Part shown: positions 37,504-47,155 of the stretch, one piece after another
How positions within the stretch are numbered: the first letter of the stretch is position 1
How the letters are laid out: every line of letters begins with the position of its first letter
From: Sedimenticola sp.
GTDB lineage: Bacteria; Pseudomonadota; Gammaproteobacteria; Chromatiales; Chromatiaceae
Assembly (NCBI GenBank): GCA_011051655.1
Contig: DRKS01000045.1
Coordinates: 1 to 64,000 of the forward strand
Direction of reading: 5' to 3'
DNA length: 64,000 nt
Notes under the pieces: model-generated
Told to the model about the DNA's origin: nothing
Database searches by the model: none
Seen by the model: only the letters and a program-made list of their open reading frames with translations
Made by a program: the position numbers and the translations under genes

Positions 37504-40500
37504 TCACAACCCCAGCTCTTTCCAGCGTTTGCCGATGCGCTTGAGCGATACCGGGACTGCCGTCTTCAACTCCTGGGCGAACAGTGACACCCGCAGCTCC
37601 TCGAAGCTCCAGCGCAGCTCATCGATACGCTCATCGGGTTTCCCCGCCTTGCGGGCCTTCTCATCCTTCTCCCGCCATTGGCCATAGAGGGGCTCCATCT
37701 CCCGCATCCGCTGGAGGTCACGGCCCGCCGCGTGGTGGAGTTTGTCCCGGCGCATGCGGATGGCCTTCAGGTAGCGCGGGAAATGGACCAGATTTTCCCA
37801 TGGCGTGCTTTGCAAAAATCCCTGGTACACCAGCCGGTCGAGCTGCCGCCTCATGTCCGACACCATGGGTATCCAGTTGACGGGGGTGTCGCCGGCCAGC
37901 GCCTTGCGCGCCTGCTGATATTCGTCCAACAGGCAGCCAACCAGCTTGCAGACCTCATCGGCCACCCTCATCAACCCGCCTTTCCCGGCTGCAAGACGGG
38001 CGGCAAAGGCCTCCCCGTCCCGGATGGGCGGGCGGTTTTCGATAAAGGCCAGGTCCAGGATCAGGCCGGTCAGTTCATCCTCCAGGTCCCGCCGGGCATC
38101 ACTGGCCAGGCCCTCCGGGGCCTCGGGGATCCTGGCGTATTGCAGCCGCATCCTCGCCAGCTCCGGCAGAGTACGCCGGAGATGGCGCATTTCCTGGCCG
38201 AGCTTCAGCATGAACAGGCGGCGCAGCCCGGCGCGCATCGCCCGCCCAGCCCTTTGCCTGGAGTCCAACACCCGGATGGCGACCGTATCACCCCGGTCGA
38301 TCAGGGCCGGATAACCCTGCATGCGGATGCCCGCGCGCTTCAGCGGGACCGTCTCGGGCAGCCCGCCGAAGTCCCAGTCCCTGAGCCCGTCCCGCTCCAG
38401 CTCATGGGTTGGCGGCTGTTGTGAAGCGGCCCCGGCGTCACCGCCATGCTCCTTTCTCAGGCGGGCCAGATCCCGGCCCTCGGCAACAGTCCGCCCCTTC
38501 TCGTCCAGGATCCGGTAGCCCATGCGCAGGTGATCCGGCAGCGCATCGACCCGCCAGGCATCCTCGGGGATGTGCACCCCGGTGAGCCGTTTGAGCTCCC
38601 CGGCCAGCGCCCGGGTCAGGGGTTCGTCCGAGGGCTGCAGCGCCCTGAGGCAGGCATCGGCATAGTCCGGCACCGGCACGAAGGACTTGCGCAACGGCTT
38701 GGGCAGGCTGCGCAGCAAGGCAATGATCTTCTCCCGCAGCAGGCCGGGCACCAGCCATTCACAGCGCTCTGCGGAGACCTGATGGATCAGGGCCAGCGGC
38801 ACCGCCAGCATCAGGCCGTCGTCGGCCTCCCCAGGCTCGAAGCGGTATTCCAGGGGCAGCAGGGTACCCTCCACATCCAGGGCGTCCGGGTAGCGTTCAT
38901 CCGTGACCTCTTGCGCCTCCCGGCGCAGCAGGTCCGACAGCCGCATGTGCAGCAGCTTCGGCTGTTTGCGCGTGGCCTTGCGCAGCCACTGCTCGAAGGC
39001 CGCACCACTATAGATTCCCTCGGGTATGCGGGCCTCGTAGTAGGCATGGATCTGCGCCTCATCCACCAGGATATCCTGCCGCCGCGCCTTGCTCTCCAGG
39101 CGCCGGACCTGGTCGATGAGCTCCCGGTTGTGGCGGAAAAAGGGGGCGCGGGTGTGAAAATCCCCCTCCACCAGGGCGCAGCGGATGAAGATCTCACGCG
39201 CCTCCCGGGGATTGACGGGGCCATAGTTCACCTTGCGCCTGGGCGTCAGGGTGAGGCCGTAGAGGCTGGTCTTTTCATAGGCACCGACCTGGGCGGGGCG
39301 CCTTTCCCAGTGGGGCTCGGAGTAGCTGCGCCGGATGAGATGTCCCGCCACCGCCTCCACCCAGCCCGGCTGAATCCGGGCCACGGTGCGGGCGTACTGC
39401 CTGGCGGTCTCCACCCGCTCCGCCGCCAGGATCCACTTGGGGGCCGACTTGAACAGCCCGGAGCCGGGAAAGATCCGGAAGCGGCCGCCATGGGCCCCGA
39501 GGTACTCCTTGTCCTTGCCCCGGAAGCCGATGTTGCCGAGCAGGCCCGTCAGCAGCGCCTGGTGAATCTCCTCATAGGTGGCGTCCGCCTGGTTGTCCAA
39601 AAACCCCATCTCATGGAGCTGGCCACGCAGCTGCTGGTGGATATCATGCCACTCCTGCACCCGGTTCCAGGAGAAAAACCGTTGCTTGCAGAGCTGGCGG
39701 AACCTGTTCCTCGACAGATGCCGGCGCTGCTCCTCCAGGTAGCGCCACAGGGCCAGGAGGCCGAGAAAATCCGACTCTTCATTCTGGAACTCCCGGTGCA
39801 TCTCATCCGCCGCCTGCCGGTGCTCCAGGGGGCGCTCCCGTGGGTCCTGCACGCTCAGCGCCGCGGCGATCACCGTCACCTCCCGCAGGCAACGGCCGTG
39901 GGCGGCCGCCAACAGCATGCGTCCGATGCGCGGATCCACCGGCAGGGTGGCGAGCTGCCGGCCCAGGCGGGTGATGCGCCTGTCGCCCCCCACGGCCCCC
40001 AGCTCTCCCAGCAGGCGGTAACCATCCCGGATCAGGCGCCGGTCCGGCGGGTCGATGAAGGGGAAATCCCCCACCTCGCCAAGGCCCAGATGCTTCATCT
40101 GCAGGATGACCGCGGCCAGATTGGTGCGCTGGATCTCCGGTTCGGTGAATTCCCGCCGGGCCTGGAAATCCGCCTCCTCATAGAGGCGGATGCAGATCCC
40201 CGCGCCGATGCGCCCGCAACGCCCCTTGCGCTGATCCGCGCTGGCCCGGGAGACGGGCTCGATGGGCAGGCGCTGCACCTGGCTGCGGTGGCTGTAGCGG
40301 CTGATGCGGGCGAATCCGGTATCGATGACATGGCGGATGCCCGGCACCGTCAGGGAGGTCTCCGCCACATTGGTGGCGAGGATGATGCGCCGCCCCGGAT
40401 GGGGTTGAAAGACCCGCGCCTGCTCGGCGGCACCGAGCCGGGCGTAGAGCGGCAGCACCTCGGTCAGGTGCATGCGGTGCTTGCGCAGGGTCTCGGCGGT

Positions 40501-41406
40501 CTCGCGGATCTCCCGCTCGCCGCTCAGAAACACCAGGATATCGCCCCGGTCGGGGCCGGAGAGCTCGTCCACGGCATTGACGATGGCCCGCTGCATGGGC
40601 TCGTCCCGCTCAGTCCCCTCCTCCTCTGGCGGCCGGTAACGCAGCTCCACCGGCCAGGCCCGTCCCGAGATTTCGATCACCGGGGCATTATTGAAGTGGC
40701 GGGAGAAACTCTCCGGGTCGATGGTGGCCGAGGTGATGATGACCTTGAGATCCGGCCGCCTGGGCAGCAGTTGCTTGAGATAGCCCAGCAGAAAATCGAT
40801 ATTGAGGCTGCGCTCGTGGGCCTCGTCGATGATCAGGGTATCGTATTCATTGAGGAAGCGGTCCTGGTGGACCTCCGCCAGCAGGATGCCGTCGGTCATG
40901 AGCTTGATGTGGGTCTGGGGCCGGACATGGTCCTTGAAACGCACCTTGTAGCCCACGGCCGTCCCCAGCTCCCGCCCCAATTCACTGGAGATGCGGTCCG
41001 CCAGGCTGCGCGCCGCAATACGCCGCGGCTGGGTGTGGCCGATGCGCCCCGCAATGCCCCGCCCCAGGGAGAGGCAGATCTTGGGGAGCTGAGTGGACTT
41101 GCCGGAGCCGGTCTCGCCGCAAAGAATCAGCACCTGATGTTTTTCAATGGCCGCCGCGATCTCATCCCGGCGGGCGCTGATGGGCAGCTCTTGGGGAAAC
41201 CGGGGTCGGGGGCACTGCTCACGGCGATGCTCCAGCAGCGCCCGGGATGCCTGGATGTCCCCCACCAGCCGCGCCAGCCCCTGCCCGAAGGGCCGGCCCT
41301 CCCGGCGGCGCCGGCTCAGATCACGCAGGCGCCGGTGCAGGCGATGCCGGTCGGCCAGCATGCAGGCCTCGATATCATCTTTGGTGGGAAACGGCTGGGA
41401 ATTCAC
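37504..41406 (-). CDS. hrpA: ATP-dependent RNA helicase HrpA
   Basis: A 1300-residue DEAH-box helicase, the same size as E. coli HrpA. Motif I GETGSGKSTQLPKI, motif II DEAH in LIIDEAHERSLN, motif III TSATIDPESF and motif VI QRKGRCGRIGAG are all present, followed by HA2, OB and the long C-terminal DUF3418 region. Related proteins act in mRNA processing and, by later work, in stalled-ribosome rescue. The start taken is GTG 41406, since the N-terminal residues align with E. coli HrpA before MLADRHRL. An ATG at 41361, with GAGG upstream, is the alternative. No close operon partner. Confidence 0.95.
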   Translation of the reverse strand: MNSQPFPTKDDIEACMLADRHRLHRRLRDLSRRRREGRPFGQGLARLVGDIQASRALLEHRREQCPRPRFPQELPISARRDEIAAAIEKHQVLILCGETGSGKSTQLPKICLSLGRGIAGRIGHTQPRRIAARSLADRISSELGRELGTAVGYKVRFKDHVRPQTHIKLMTDGILLAEVHQDRFLNEYDTLIIDEAHERSLNIDFLLGYLKQLLPRRPDLKVIITSATIDPESFSRHFNNAPVIEISGRAWPVELRYRPPEEEGTERDEPMQRAIVNAVDELSGPDRGDILVFLSGEREIRETAETLRKHRMHLTEVLPLYARLGAAEQARVFQPHPGRRIILATNVAETSLTVPGIRHVIDTGFARISRYSHRSQVQRLPIEPVSRASADQRKGRCGRIGAGICIRLYEEADFQARREFTEPEIQRTNLAAVILQMKHLGLGEVGDFPFIDPPDRRLIRDGYRLLGELGAVGGDRRITRLGRQLATLPVDPRIGRMLLAAAHGRCLREVTVIAAALSVQDPRERPLEHRQAADEMHREFQNEESDFLGLLALWRYLEEQRRHLSRNRFRQLCKQRFFSWNRVQEWHDIHQQLRGQLHEMGFLDNQADATYEEIHQALLTGLLGNIGFRGKDKEYLGAHGGRFRIFPGSGLFKSAPKWILAAERVETARQYARTVARIQPGWVEAVAGHLIRRSYSEPHWERRPAQVGAYEKTSLYGLTLTPRRKVNYGPVNPREAREIFIRCALVEGDFHTRAPFFRHNRELIDQVRRLESKARRQDILVDEAQIHAYYEARIPEGIYSGAAFEQWLRKATRKQPKLLHMRLSDLLRREAQEVTDERYPDALDVEGTLLPLEYRFEPGEADDGLMLAVPLALIHQVSAERCEWLVPGLLREKIIALLRSLPKPLRKSFVPVPDYADACLRALQPSDEPLTRALAGELKRLTGVHIPEDAWRVDALPDHLRMGYRILDEKGRTVAEGRDLARLRKEHGGDAGAASQQPPTHELERDGLRDWDFGGLPETVPLKRAGIRMQGYPALIDRGDTVAIRVLDSRQRAGRAMRAGLRRLFMLKLGQEMRHLRRTLPELARMRLQYARIPEAPEGLASDARRDLEDELTGLILDLAFIENRPPIRDGEAFAARLAAGKGGLMRVADEVCKLVGCLLDEYQQARKALAGDTPVNWIPMVSDMRRQLDRLVYQGFLQSTPWENLVHFPRYLKAIRMRRDKLHHAAGRDLQRMREMEPLYGQWREKDEKARKAGKPDERIDELRWSFEELRVSLFAQELKTAVPVSLKRIGKRWKELGL

Positions 41407-41487
41407 AAGGAATCGCCGGCGCGGGCCGCGCCGGCAGGCATGATCGGGAGTAACGGGAACAGGACGCCCCGGCGGCGCCCCCGGTCG

Positions 41488-42207
41488 TCAGCAGCTCATG
41501 GCCTCATCGATCCGCGCCCCCATGGCCCCGCTTCCCTTCAGGATGGGCGCCACGCCCTGGGCGTCATGGTTCAGCCAGTCTATGAGGGGCGACCACTGCT
41601 CATGGTCCTTGGCCGCGGTCCTGGGATGCAGCTCATGGATGCCCTGGCCTTCCTCCATGGCGTTCACATAATTCTGGGAATCCCGCAGCCGCGCCACCAC
41701 CGGGATATCATAGCCCCGCAGAAACTCTTCCAGCGCCCGCTGGGAGCGTGAACCCGCCCGCAGGCGGTTGGCCACGATACCCACCTGCTTGCTCAGGGAT
41801 TTTATCTTGCCGACCCGTATGAGGTGGTCGATAAAATCGGCCGTCGCCTGCATGTCCACGAGGGAGGGCATGACCGGGATCAGGATGACATCGGCCTGGC
41901 GCAGCAGCTCGATCATCTGGCTTCCGTTGACGCCGGCCGGGGTGTCCACCACCAGGACTTCGGTGTCCAATCCGGCGCGAAGCTGCCAGCTCCGGGTCAC
42001 CCCGATTTTTTGCCGGACGGCGTCTACGCCGTTTATCGGGGGCAGGTGTTCACCCCGCAGGCTCAGCCATTGGCGGCTGGAGCCCTGGGGGTCGTAATCC
42101 ATCAGAGTGGTCCGGAAGCCCTGCCCGGCAAAATAACTGGCCAGGTTGGTGGCCAAAGTGGTTTTGCCACAGCCACCTTTAGTGTTTACCAAGGTTATTC
42201 TCAGCAT
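41488..42207 (-). CDS. ParA/MinD-type ATPase, orphan
   Basis: About 239 residues. Deviant Walker A NTKGGCGKTTLATNLA is at the N-terminus, followed by LMDYDPQGSSRQWL and VLVVDTPAGVNG. The family includes small chromosomal ParA-like proteins that position cargo. No parB, parS-like repeat or McdB-type partner is visible beside it. The frame runs open to 42396, but homologues begin MLRITLVNTKGG, which points to the ATG at 42207 (an ATG two codons earlier, 42213, is also possible). The 245-nt gap upstream (42208-42452) holds TATACT near the start as a possible -10, but nothing else clear. Confidence 0.85.
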   Translation of the reverse strand: MLRITLVNTKGGCGKTTLATNLASYFAGQGFRTTLMDYDPQGSSRQWLSLRGEHLPPINGVDAVRQKIGVTRSWQLRAGLDTEVLVVDTPAGVNGSQMIELLRQADVILIPVMPSLVDMQATADFIDHLIRVGKIKSLSKQVGIVANRLRAGSRSQRALEEFLRGYDIPVVARLRDSQNYVNAMEEGQGIHELHPRTAAKDHEQWSPLIDWLNHDAQGVAPILKGSGAMGARIDEAMSC

Positions 42208-42452
42208 TGCCATTCCCGCCGCCAGCCTGCGAAACCCTCCTGGCTTGCCCCGGGCGCCCAACGAGAGCGCCTGGATGCATAAAAAGGGGAAGTATAGTGC
42301 AAGTAGGCCATGTTTTTTGGATTCGTGTTTGTAAACGGCCCCGCCCGACAGGCGGCTATTTTTCTGAATACTACTCCTGGCAATAGGGGAATACAACCCG
42401 AATCCCCGGACCAGACTTTCCCCCGTGATTGGCCGGCCGTTTTCAAGATGGC

Positions 42453-43679
42453 CTACTGCCCGAGTTCCAGCTCCAGGGTCACCTCTTCATCCCCGAACAA
42501 AAAGCGCTTGCGCCGCACCACGATGCTGATTTTGTCCCCCGGCTTTTTATCCAGCAGGCCTATCTTCAGATCCGCGATGGAGCCGACGGCCTGCCCGTCC
42601 AGGGAGAGAATCAGGTCCTTCTTTTCCACCCCCCCTTTCTCGGCGGCGCTCCCCGGGCTCACCTTGGTCACTTCGCAGCCGTTGTTGTCGGCCAGTATGA
42701 CGCCCATCTTTCCCTTCGGCGGCAGCCTGGCCTTCTCCGGGAAGAGCAGGAAGTCACTGACGCCCGGCATTACCTCCACGCTGTCCCAAGGCAGCACCAC
42801 GGCGGTTTCCACCGGAATCCGGCGGTGGACGCGCTTGGGAATGCCATAGCCGTGAAACAGGTGTCCGATGCCGGCAAGCACCACCAGCCGTTTGTCGGGG
42901 TTTTTGCCGAGATAGTCGGCGGCCCGGGCCGCCATGCCCTCATCCCACAGCAGCTGCACCTGCAGGAAATGCTCGAAGTCCCGCTCCGTGCTGTGCGGAT
43001 GCTGGGAAAAGATGTCCTTCATCCGCTTGCGGTAGGCCTTGTCGGAGTCATCGATCTCGGAGGGAATCTGGGCCTTTTCCTCTTCCGTCAAGGCATCCAT
43101 CCCCTGGTCTCCCACCTTCCGGGTGATCTCCTTCGGCAGATTGAGGGCGATGAGGGGAATGCCCTGTTCACGGGCATAGCGCAAGATAGGCCGATAAAGC
43201 CGGTAATCGAAGGACCAGCGGCTGTAGTATTCCGTTTTGCGGAGCATTTCGGCTTCTTCCAGCTCCCCTGCGCTGTAGGCATCGAGGTACTTCTGAAAAG
43301 GCTGCTGAAAGAACTCCATGCCAATGGCGATATTCGGGTCGATCTCATACAGGCGCCGTATGATCTCCAATTGGCTCAAATGGTGGCCATAACTGGTGTG
43401 GGCCTCGCCCACGAACACCACCCGCGCCCTGGACAGTTCCGGCATGATGTTTTCGAGGCTGGGGATATTCCGGAGATCCAGCACGAACCCGGCCGCGCCC
43501 TCGGCCGGCGGTTCGCCATCCTCCTCCGGCATGCCCTTGGGATGCTGCTTATCGGACATGGTTTTCGTCTCCCCGGGCTTATAGGGTGCGTGCCCGTGGT
43601 GCTCCCTGACCTGGCAGGCCCCAAGGATGAGGGAGCTCAGAAGGAGAGGGGCGATAAACAGGATTTTCCTTTTTTTCAT
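42453..43679 (-). CDS. ChaN-like lipoprotein with C-terminal PDZ domain
   Basis: About 408 residues. MKKRKILFIAPLLL then SSLILGAC is a lipoprotein signal with the lipidated Cys about residue 22. The middle is a ChaN/DUF399 domain (RARVVFVGEAHTSYGHH, then IAIGMEFFQQPFQKYL); ChaN of Campylobacter binds haem cofacially and is iron-regulated. The last 85 or so residues form a PDZ domain (GCEVTKVSPGSAAEKGGV, then KKDLILSLDGQAV). The frame is open upstream, but the lipoprotein start at 43679 is clear. It is divergent from an M1-like peptidase gene 132 nt away. Haem handling versus envelope quality control cannot be decided. Confidence 0.85.
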   Translation of the reverse strand: MKKRKILFIAPLLLSSLILGACQVREHHGHAPYKPGETKTMSDKQHPKGMPEEDGEPPAEGAAGFVLDLRNIPSLENIMPELSRARVVFVGEAHTSYGHHLSQLEIIRRLYEIDPNIAIGMEFFQQPFQKYLDAYSAGELEEAEMLRKTEYYSRWSFDYRLYRPILRYAREQGIPLIALNLPKEITRKVGDQGMDALTEEEKAQIPSEIDDSDKAYRKRMKDIFSQHPHSTERDFEHFLQVQLLWDEGMAARAADYLGKNPDKRLVVLAGIGHLFHGYGIPKRVHRRIPVETAVVLPWDSVEVMPGVSDFLLFPEKARLPPKGKMGVILADNNGCEVTKVSPGSAAEKGGVEKKDLILSLDGQAVGSIADLKIGLLDKKPGDKISIVVRRKRFLFGDEEVTLELELGQ

Positions 43680-43811
43680 TGAACAACTCGTCTCGTTATG
43701 GAACAAATAGCGGTTCGACTGTCTGATGCAGGGAATAATTCCCCCTCCACCGGCGGCCGCCTCCGGGTGAGCGGAGAATAACCCATTCAAAAAACAAGTG
43801 GAGCCCCCGTT

Positions 43812-45944
43812 ATGCCGTATGCCAAAACCCGGTCAGGGCTGTTTGGACTGGCGCTGGCCCTGTTCTGCCAGGTCTGTCTTGCGAGACCCATTGTCCACCA
43901 TGATCTCCAGGTCAGTCTGCACCCCTCCGGGGGCGCCCTTGCGGTGCAGGATACCATTACCCTGCCGGAGCGGACCTCCGCTGTCGAATTTCTGCTGCAC
44001 GCCAACCTGGAGCCCGAGCCCGCGCCAGGCGTCACGCTAACACCGATCGAATATATAGAGAAGGGATTTCCGGTCCCCGTGCGGCGTTACCGCGCCCGGC
44101 TGGCGCCCCCCGGAAACCGCTTCGGTCTGCGCTATGAGGGGGTGATCCGCCACTCCCTGGAGCAGATATCGAAGGACTATGCGGGCGATCTCAGCCAGAC
44201 GCCGGGGCTCATCCTGCCCGAAGGGGTCTTCCTCAGCGCCGCCAGCCACTGGTTTCCCATCATCGGAAATGAACGCCTGACCTTCAGCCTGCGCCCCACG
44301 CTTCCGGAAGGCTGGAGGCTGGTCAGCCAGGGCAGGGCGCTGGACGGCGGCTGGGAGGAGCAATCGCCCCAGGACGACATCTACCTGGTGGCGGCCCCCT
44401 ACCGGGTCTACCGGCGCCCCGGTCCCATCGCCGAGGCCCTGGTCTACCTGCGCGACGCCGATGAGCCCATGGCCCAACGCTATCTCGAGGCCACGGAACG
44501 CTACCTCGATCTCTACAGCCGGCTGCTCGGCCCCTATCCCTATGCCAAGTTCGCCCTGGTGGAGAACTTCTGGGAAAGCGGTTACGGCATGCCCTCCTTC
44601 ACCCTCCTGGGCCCGACGGTCATCCGGCTGCCCTTCATCATCCACACCTCCTATCCCCACGAGATCCTGCACAACTGGTGGGGCAACGGGGTCTACGTGG
44701 ATTACACCTCCGGCAACTGGAGCGAGGGCCTGACCTCCTACCTGGCCGACCATCTGCTGCGCGAACAGCGGGGAAAGGGCGCCGACTACCGGCGCGCCAC
44801 CCTGCAGCGCTACGCCGATTCCGTGGGGCAGCAGGAAGAATTCCCCCTCACCGCCTTCCGCGGGCGCCATGGCCAGGCCAGCCAGGCCATCGGATACGGC
44901 AAGACCATGATGTTTTTTCACATGCTGAGGCGCCAACTGGGGGACAGGGTTTTCCTGGAGGGGCTGCGACGCTTTTACCGGGACAATCTGTTCCGGAGTG
45001 CCGGCTTCGGCGAGCTGCGGCAGGCCTTCGAGGCCGTGAGCGGGCAAGACCTGTCCGGGCAGTTCCGCCAGTGGACCACCCGCACCGGTGCACCGGCGCT
45101 GCAACTGGGCGAGGTCCGGGTGGAGGAGGCCCCGGCGGGCTTCCGCCTCAGCGCCGTGCTGCGCCAGACCCAGCCGGGACCGGCCTTCCGGCTACAGGTC
45201 CCGATCCTGATCCAGCTGGCGGGTGAACGGCAGCCGCTGCGCCATCTCCTCGGCATGACCGGCAAGCAGGCCCGGCTGGAGCTGGATCTCGGGGCCCGGC
45301 CCCTGCGGATCAAAGTCGACCCCCAGTTCGAGCTTTTCCGGCGGCTCGATCCCAGCGAGATCCCCAGCTCCCTGGGCCAGCTTTTCGGCTCCGAGGAGGT
45401 GGTCATCGTACTGCCCGAAGGGGCACCGCCGGAGCTGAAATCCGCATACCGGAAGCTGGCCGAAGGCTGGGCCCGGCGCGCCCCCGGGCTGAAGATCCTC
45501 TGGGACCGGCAGCTCGACGGCCTGCCCCCGGGCCGCGCCATCTGGCTCTTCGGCATGGAAAACCGGCTGCGGGGCCGCTTCCTGGAGGCGGCCGCCGGCA
45601 AGCCCTTCAGCCTGGGAGAGGACGAGATGAAAATCGGCGGCCGGACCTTTCCCCGCACCGGGCACAGCCTTGTCCTGACCAGCGCCAACCCGGCCGCCCC
45701 CGGCCAGACGCTGGGCTGGCTGGCCGCCCATTCCGCCGCGGCCATCCCCCGCCTGGGGCGCAAGCTGCCCCACTACCAGAAATACAGCTACCTGGTGTTT
45801 GCGGGGGATGAGGCCGGAAATATTCTCAAGAGCCGGTGGCCGCTGGCCGATTCGGCCCTGAACATAACCCTGCCCGCCGGAGCGGGCCGGCCGGACCTGG
45901 AGTTGCCGCGCCAGCCTGCGTTGACCGACATCCTGTCCAACTGA
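43812..45944 (+). CDS. M1-like zinc metallopeptidase, exported
   Basis: A 710-residue protein with a signal peptide (FGLALALFCQVCLA). The M1 zinc site HEILHNWWGN starts at 283, and E305 in GNWSEGL is the third ligand, the usual 18-19 residues on. The GAMEN exopeptidase motif is replaced by GYGMP (257-261), so aminopeptidase specificity is doubtful. The region after about 410 is not recognised. GGAG lies 7 nt before the ATG. A Tyr downstream of the zinc site (IGYGKTMMFFHMLRR) fits the transition-state Tyr of M1 enzymes. Divergent partner: the ChaN-PDZ lipoprotein. Confidence 0.85.
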   Translation: MPYAKTRSGLFGLALALFCQVCLARPIVHHDLQVSLHPSGGALAVQDTITLPERTSAVEFLLHANLEPEPAPGVTLTPIEYIEKGFPVPVRRYRARLAPPGNRFGLRYEGVIRHSLEQISKDYAGDLSQTPGLILPEGVFLSAASHWFPIIGNERLTFSLRPTLPEGWRLVSQGRALDGGWEEQSPQDDIYLVAAPYRVYRRPGPIAEALVYLRDADEPMAQRYLEATERYLDLYSRLLGPYPYAKFALVENFWESGYGMPSFTLLGPTVIRLPFIIHTSYPHEILHNWWGNGVYVDYTSGNWSEGLTSYLADHLLREQRGKGADYRRATLQRYADSVGQQEEFPLTAFRGRHGQASQAIGYGKTMMFFHMLRRQLGDRVFLEGLRRFYRDNLFRSAGFGELRQAFEAVSGQDLSGQFRQWTTRTGAPALQLGEVRVEEAPAGFRLSAVLRQTQPGPAFRLQVPILIQLAGERQPLRHLLGMTGKQARLELDLGARPLRIKVDPQFELFRRLDPSEIPSSLGQLFGSEEVVIVLPEGAPPELKSAYRKLAEGWARRAPGLKILWDRQLDGLPPGRAIWLFGMENRLRGRFLEAAAGKPFSLGEDEMKIGGRTFPRTGHSLVLTSANPAAPGQTLGWLAAHSAAAIPRLGRKLPHYQKYSYLVFAGDEAGNILKSRWPLADSALNITLPAGAGRPDLELPRQPALTDILSN

Positions 45945-45986
45945 CCTTATCCGCATCCAGGCCGCTGACATCGCCTCAATATCCCC

Positions 45987-46018
45987 TTGACCCTAAAGCA
46001 TGCTACAGGGTGTATAAC
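45987..46018 (+). promoter_or_regulatory. MerR-type promoter/operator
   Basis: TTGACC (45987-45992) and TATAAC (46013-46018) are separated by 20 bp, the over-long spacer typical of MerR-family promoters. Inside lies a near-perfect dyad, ACCCT-AAAGCATGCTAC-AGGGT (45990-46011). AAGGAG follows at 46026-46031, so the mRNA leader is very short. Confidence 0.85.
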
Positions 46019-46037
46019 TGAGAATAAGGAGTGAGCC

Positions 46038-46439
46038 ATGCTTCAGATCGGCGAAGTTGCAAAAAGAAGTGGCGTCGGCATCGAAACCGTACGCTTTTAT
46101 GAGCGCAAGGGATTGATACCCAAACCCGGGCGTTCCGCCTCCGGCTACCGCCAATATCCCGAAACGGTGATCAGGCGGGTGCGGTTCATACAGCATGCGA
46201 AAACACTGGGTTTTTCCCTGAAGGAAATCGGGGAGTTGATTGCTTTGAAGAGCATGCCGGGCGCAAGGTGCGAGGACATCCGCACGAAGGCGGAAGCCAA
46301 GGTCGCCGATATCCAGGAGAAAATCGACGCCCTCGAAAAAATGAAAGGGGCGCTCATGCCCCTGATCCATCGATGCCAGTCAACCGACCCCATCGGTGAA
46401 TGCCCTATTCTCGACGCCCTGGACAAAGGCGAGATCTGA
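46038..46439 (+). CDS. merR: MerR-family Hg(II)-responsive regulator
   Basis: A 133-residue regulator: winged HTH (LQIGEVAKRSGVGIETVRFY), then a dimerisation helix. The three metal-binding cysteines of mercury MerR are matched in spacing: C78, C113 and C122 here, against 82, 117 and 126 in Tn501 MerR as I recall it (gaps 35 and 9 in both). This favours Hg(II) over Cu, Zn or redox MerR types. It is the first gene of its own operon, transcribed in the same direction as the transport genes, rather than divergent as in Tn21. AAGGAG lies 6 nt upstream of the ATG. Confidence 0.88.
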   Translation: MLQIGEVAKRSGVGIETVRFYERKGLIPKPGRSASGYRQYPETVIRRVRFIQHAKTLGFSLKEIGELIALKSMPGARCEDIRTKAEAKVADIQEKIDALEKMKGALMPLIHRCQSTDPIGECPILDALDKGEI

Positions 46440-47155
46440 TGACCCATGTGGATTTCATCTATGATCCGGACTGCCCCAATGTGGCAGACGCCCGGGCGCA
46501 ACTGCTCAAGGCCTTTGCCCTGGCGGGGCAACAACCCCGTTGGAAGGAATGGAGCAGCAGGGATCCGGCGGGCCCCGGCCATGCGAGGCATTATGGTTCG
46601 CCCACCATCCTGGTCAATGGCCGCGATGTGGCCGGCGCCCAACAGGCCCCGGATGCGGCCTGTTGCCGCATCTATGAAAATGACCAGGGCGGCTTGCGGG
46701 GTACGCCCACGGCGAAAGCCATCGCGGCAGCGCTGAACGGGCGTTTCGTCCGCCCTCCCAAAAGCGGCTGGAAGACATCCTTGCCCGCAGTCGGCGCCAT
46801 TTTCGTTCCCAAGCTCATCTGCCCCTCGTGCCTGCCCGCGTTAACGGCCCTGCTGGGCAGTATTGGCTTAAGCATCACGGAGATTTCACTGCTTGTTTTT
46901 CCCCTGGCCGTTGCGCTGCTTGGCGTGGCGGTTTTTTCACTCGCCTACAAGGCCCGCCAGCGGCATGGCTATGGGCCCTTTTATGCCGGTTTTTTCTCCG
47001 GCGTGACGGTGCTCCTGAGTCAATTCCATTGGCAATCCGAATATGCCGTCTATCTGGGGATAGCCGGCCTCATCGCCGCGTCCGTATGGAATGCGTGGCC
47101 GGTAAAAGCCACCTGCCCCGCCTGCGCGGCCCCAGCGAAAGGAGAACTGAAATGA
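46439..47155 (+). CDS. Thioredoxin-like/MerC fusion, mercury uptake protein
   Basis: About 238 residues, two parts. Residues 1-100 resemble the small thioredoxin-fold proteins seen beside mercury genes: DFIYDPDCPN with a single C12, GSPTILVNGRDV, and a CC pair at 75-76. Residues 112-225 are a four-helix MerC-like membrane domain with CPSC (128-131) at the first helix, where MerC has its Hg-binding pair. CPAC (226-229) follows near the C-terminus. It would bring Hg(II) across the inner membrane for reduction. The start overlaps the merR stop by 1 nt. No merA, merP or merT is in the window. Confidence 0.78.
   Translation: MTHVDFIYDPDCPNVADARAQLLKAFALAGQQPRWKEWSSRDPAGPGHARHYGSPTILVNGRDVAGAQQAPDAACCRIYENDQGGLRGTPTAKAIAAALNGRFVRPPKSGWKTSLPAVGAIFVPKLICPSCLPALTALLGSIGLSITEISLLVFPLAVALLGVAVFSLAYKARQRHGYGPFYAGFFSGVTVLLSQFHWQSEYAVYLGIAGLIAASVWNAWPVKATCPACAAPAKGELK

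Noticed and set aside
38446-41751. An 1101-codon open frame on the plus strand
   Set aside because: It lies antisense to hrpA. Composition is that of a shadow frame, and hrpA carries all DEAH motifs on the other strand.
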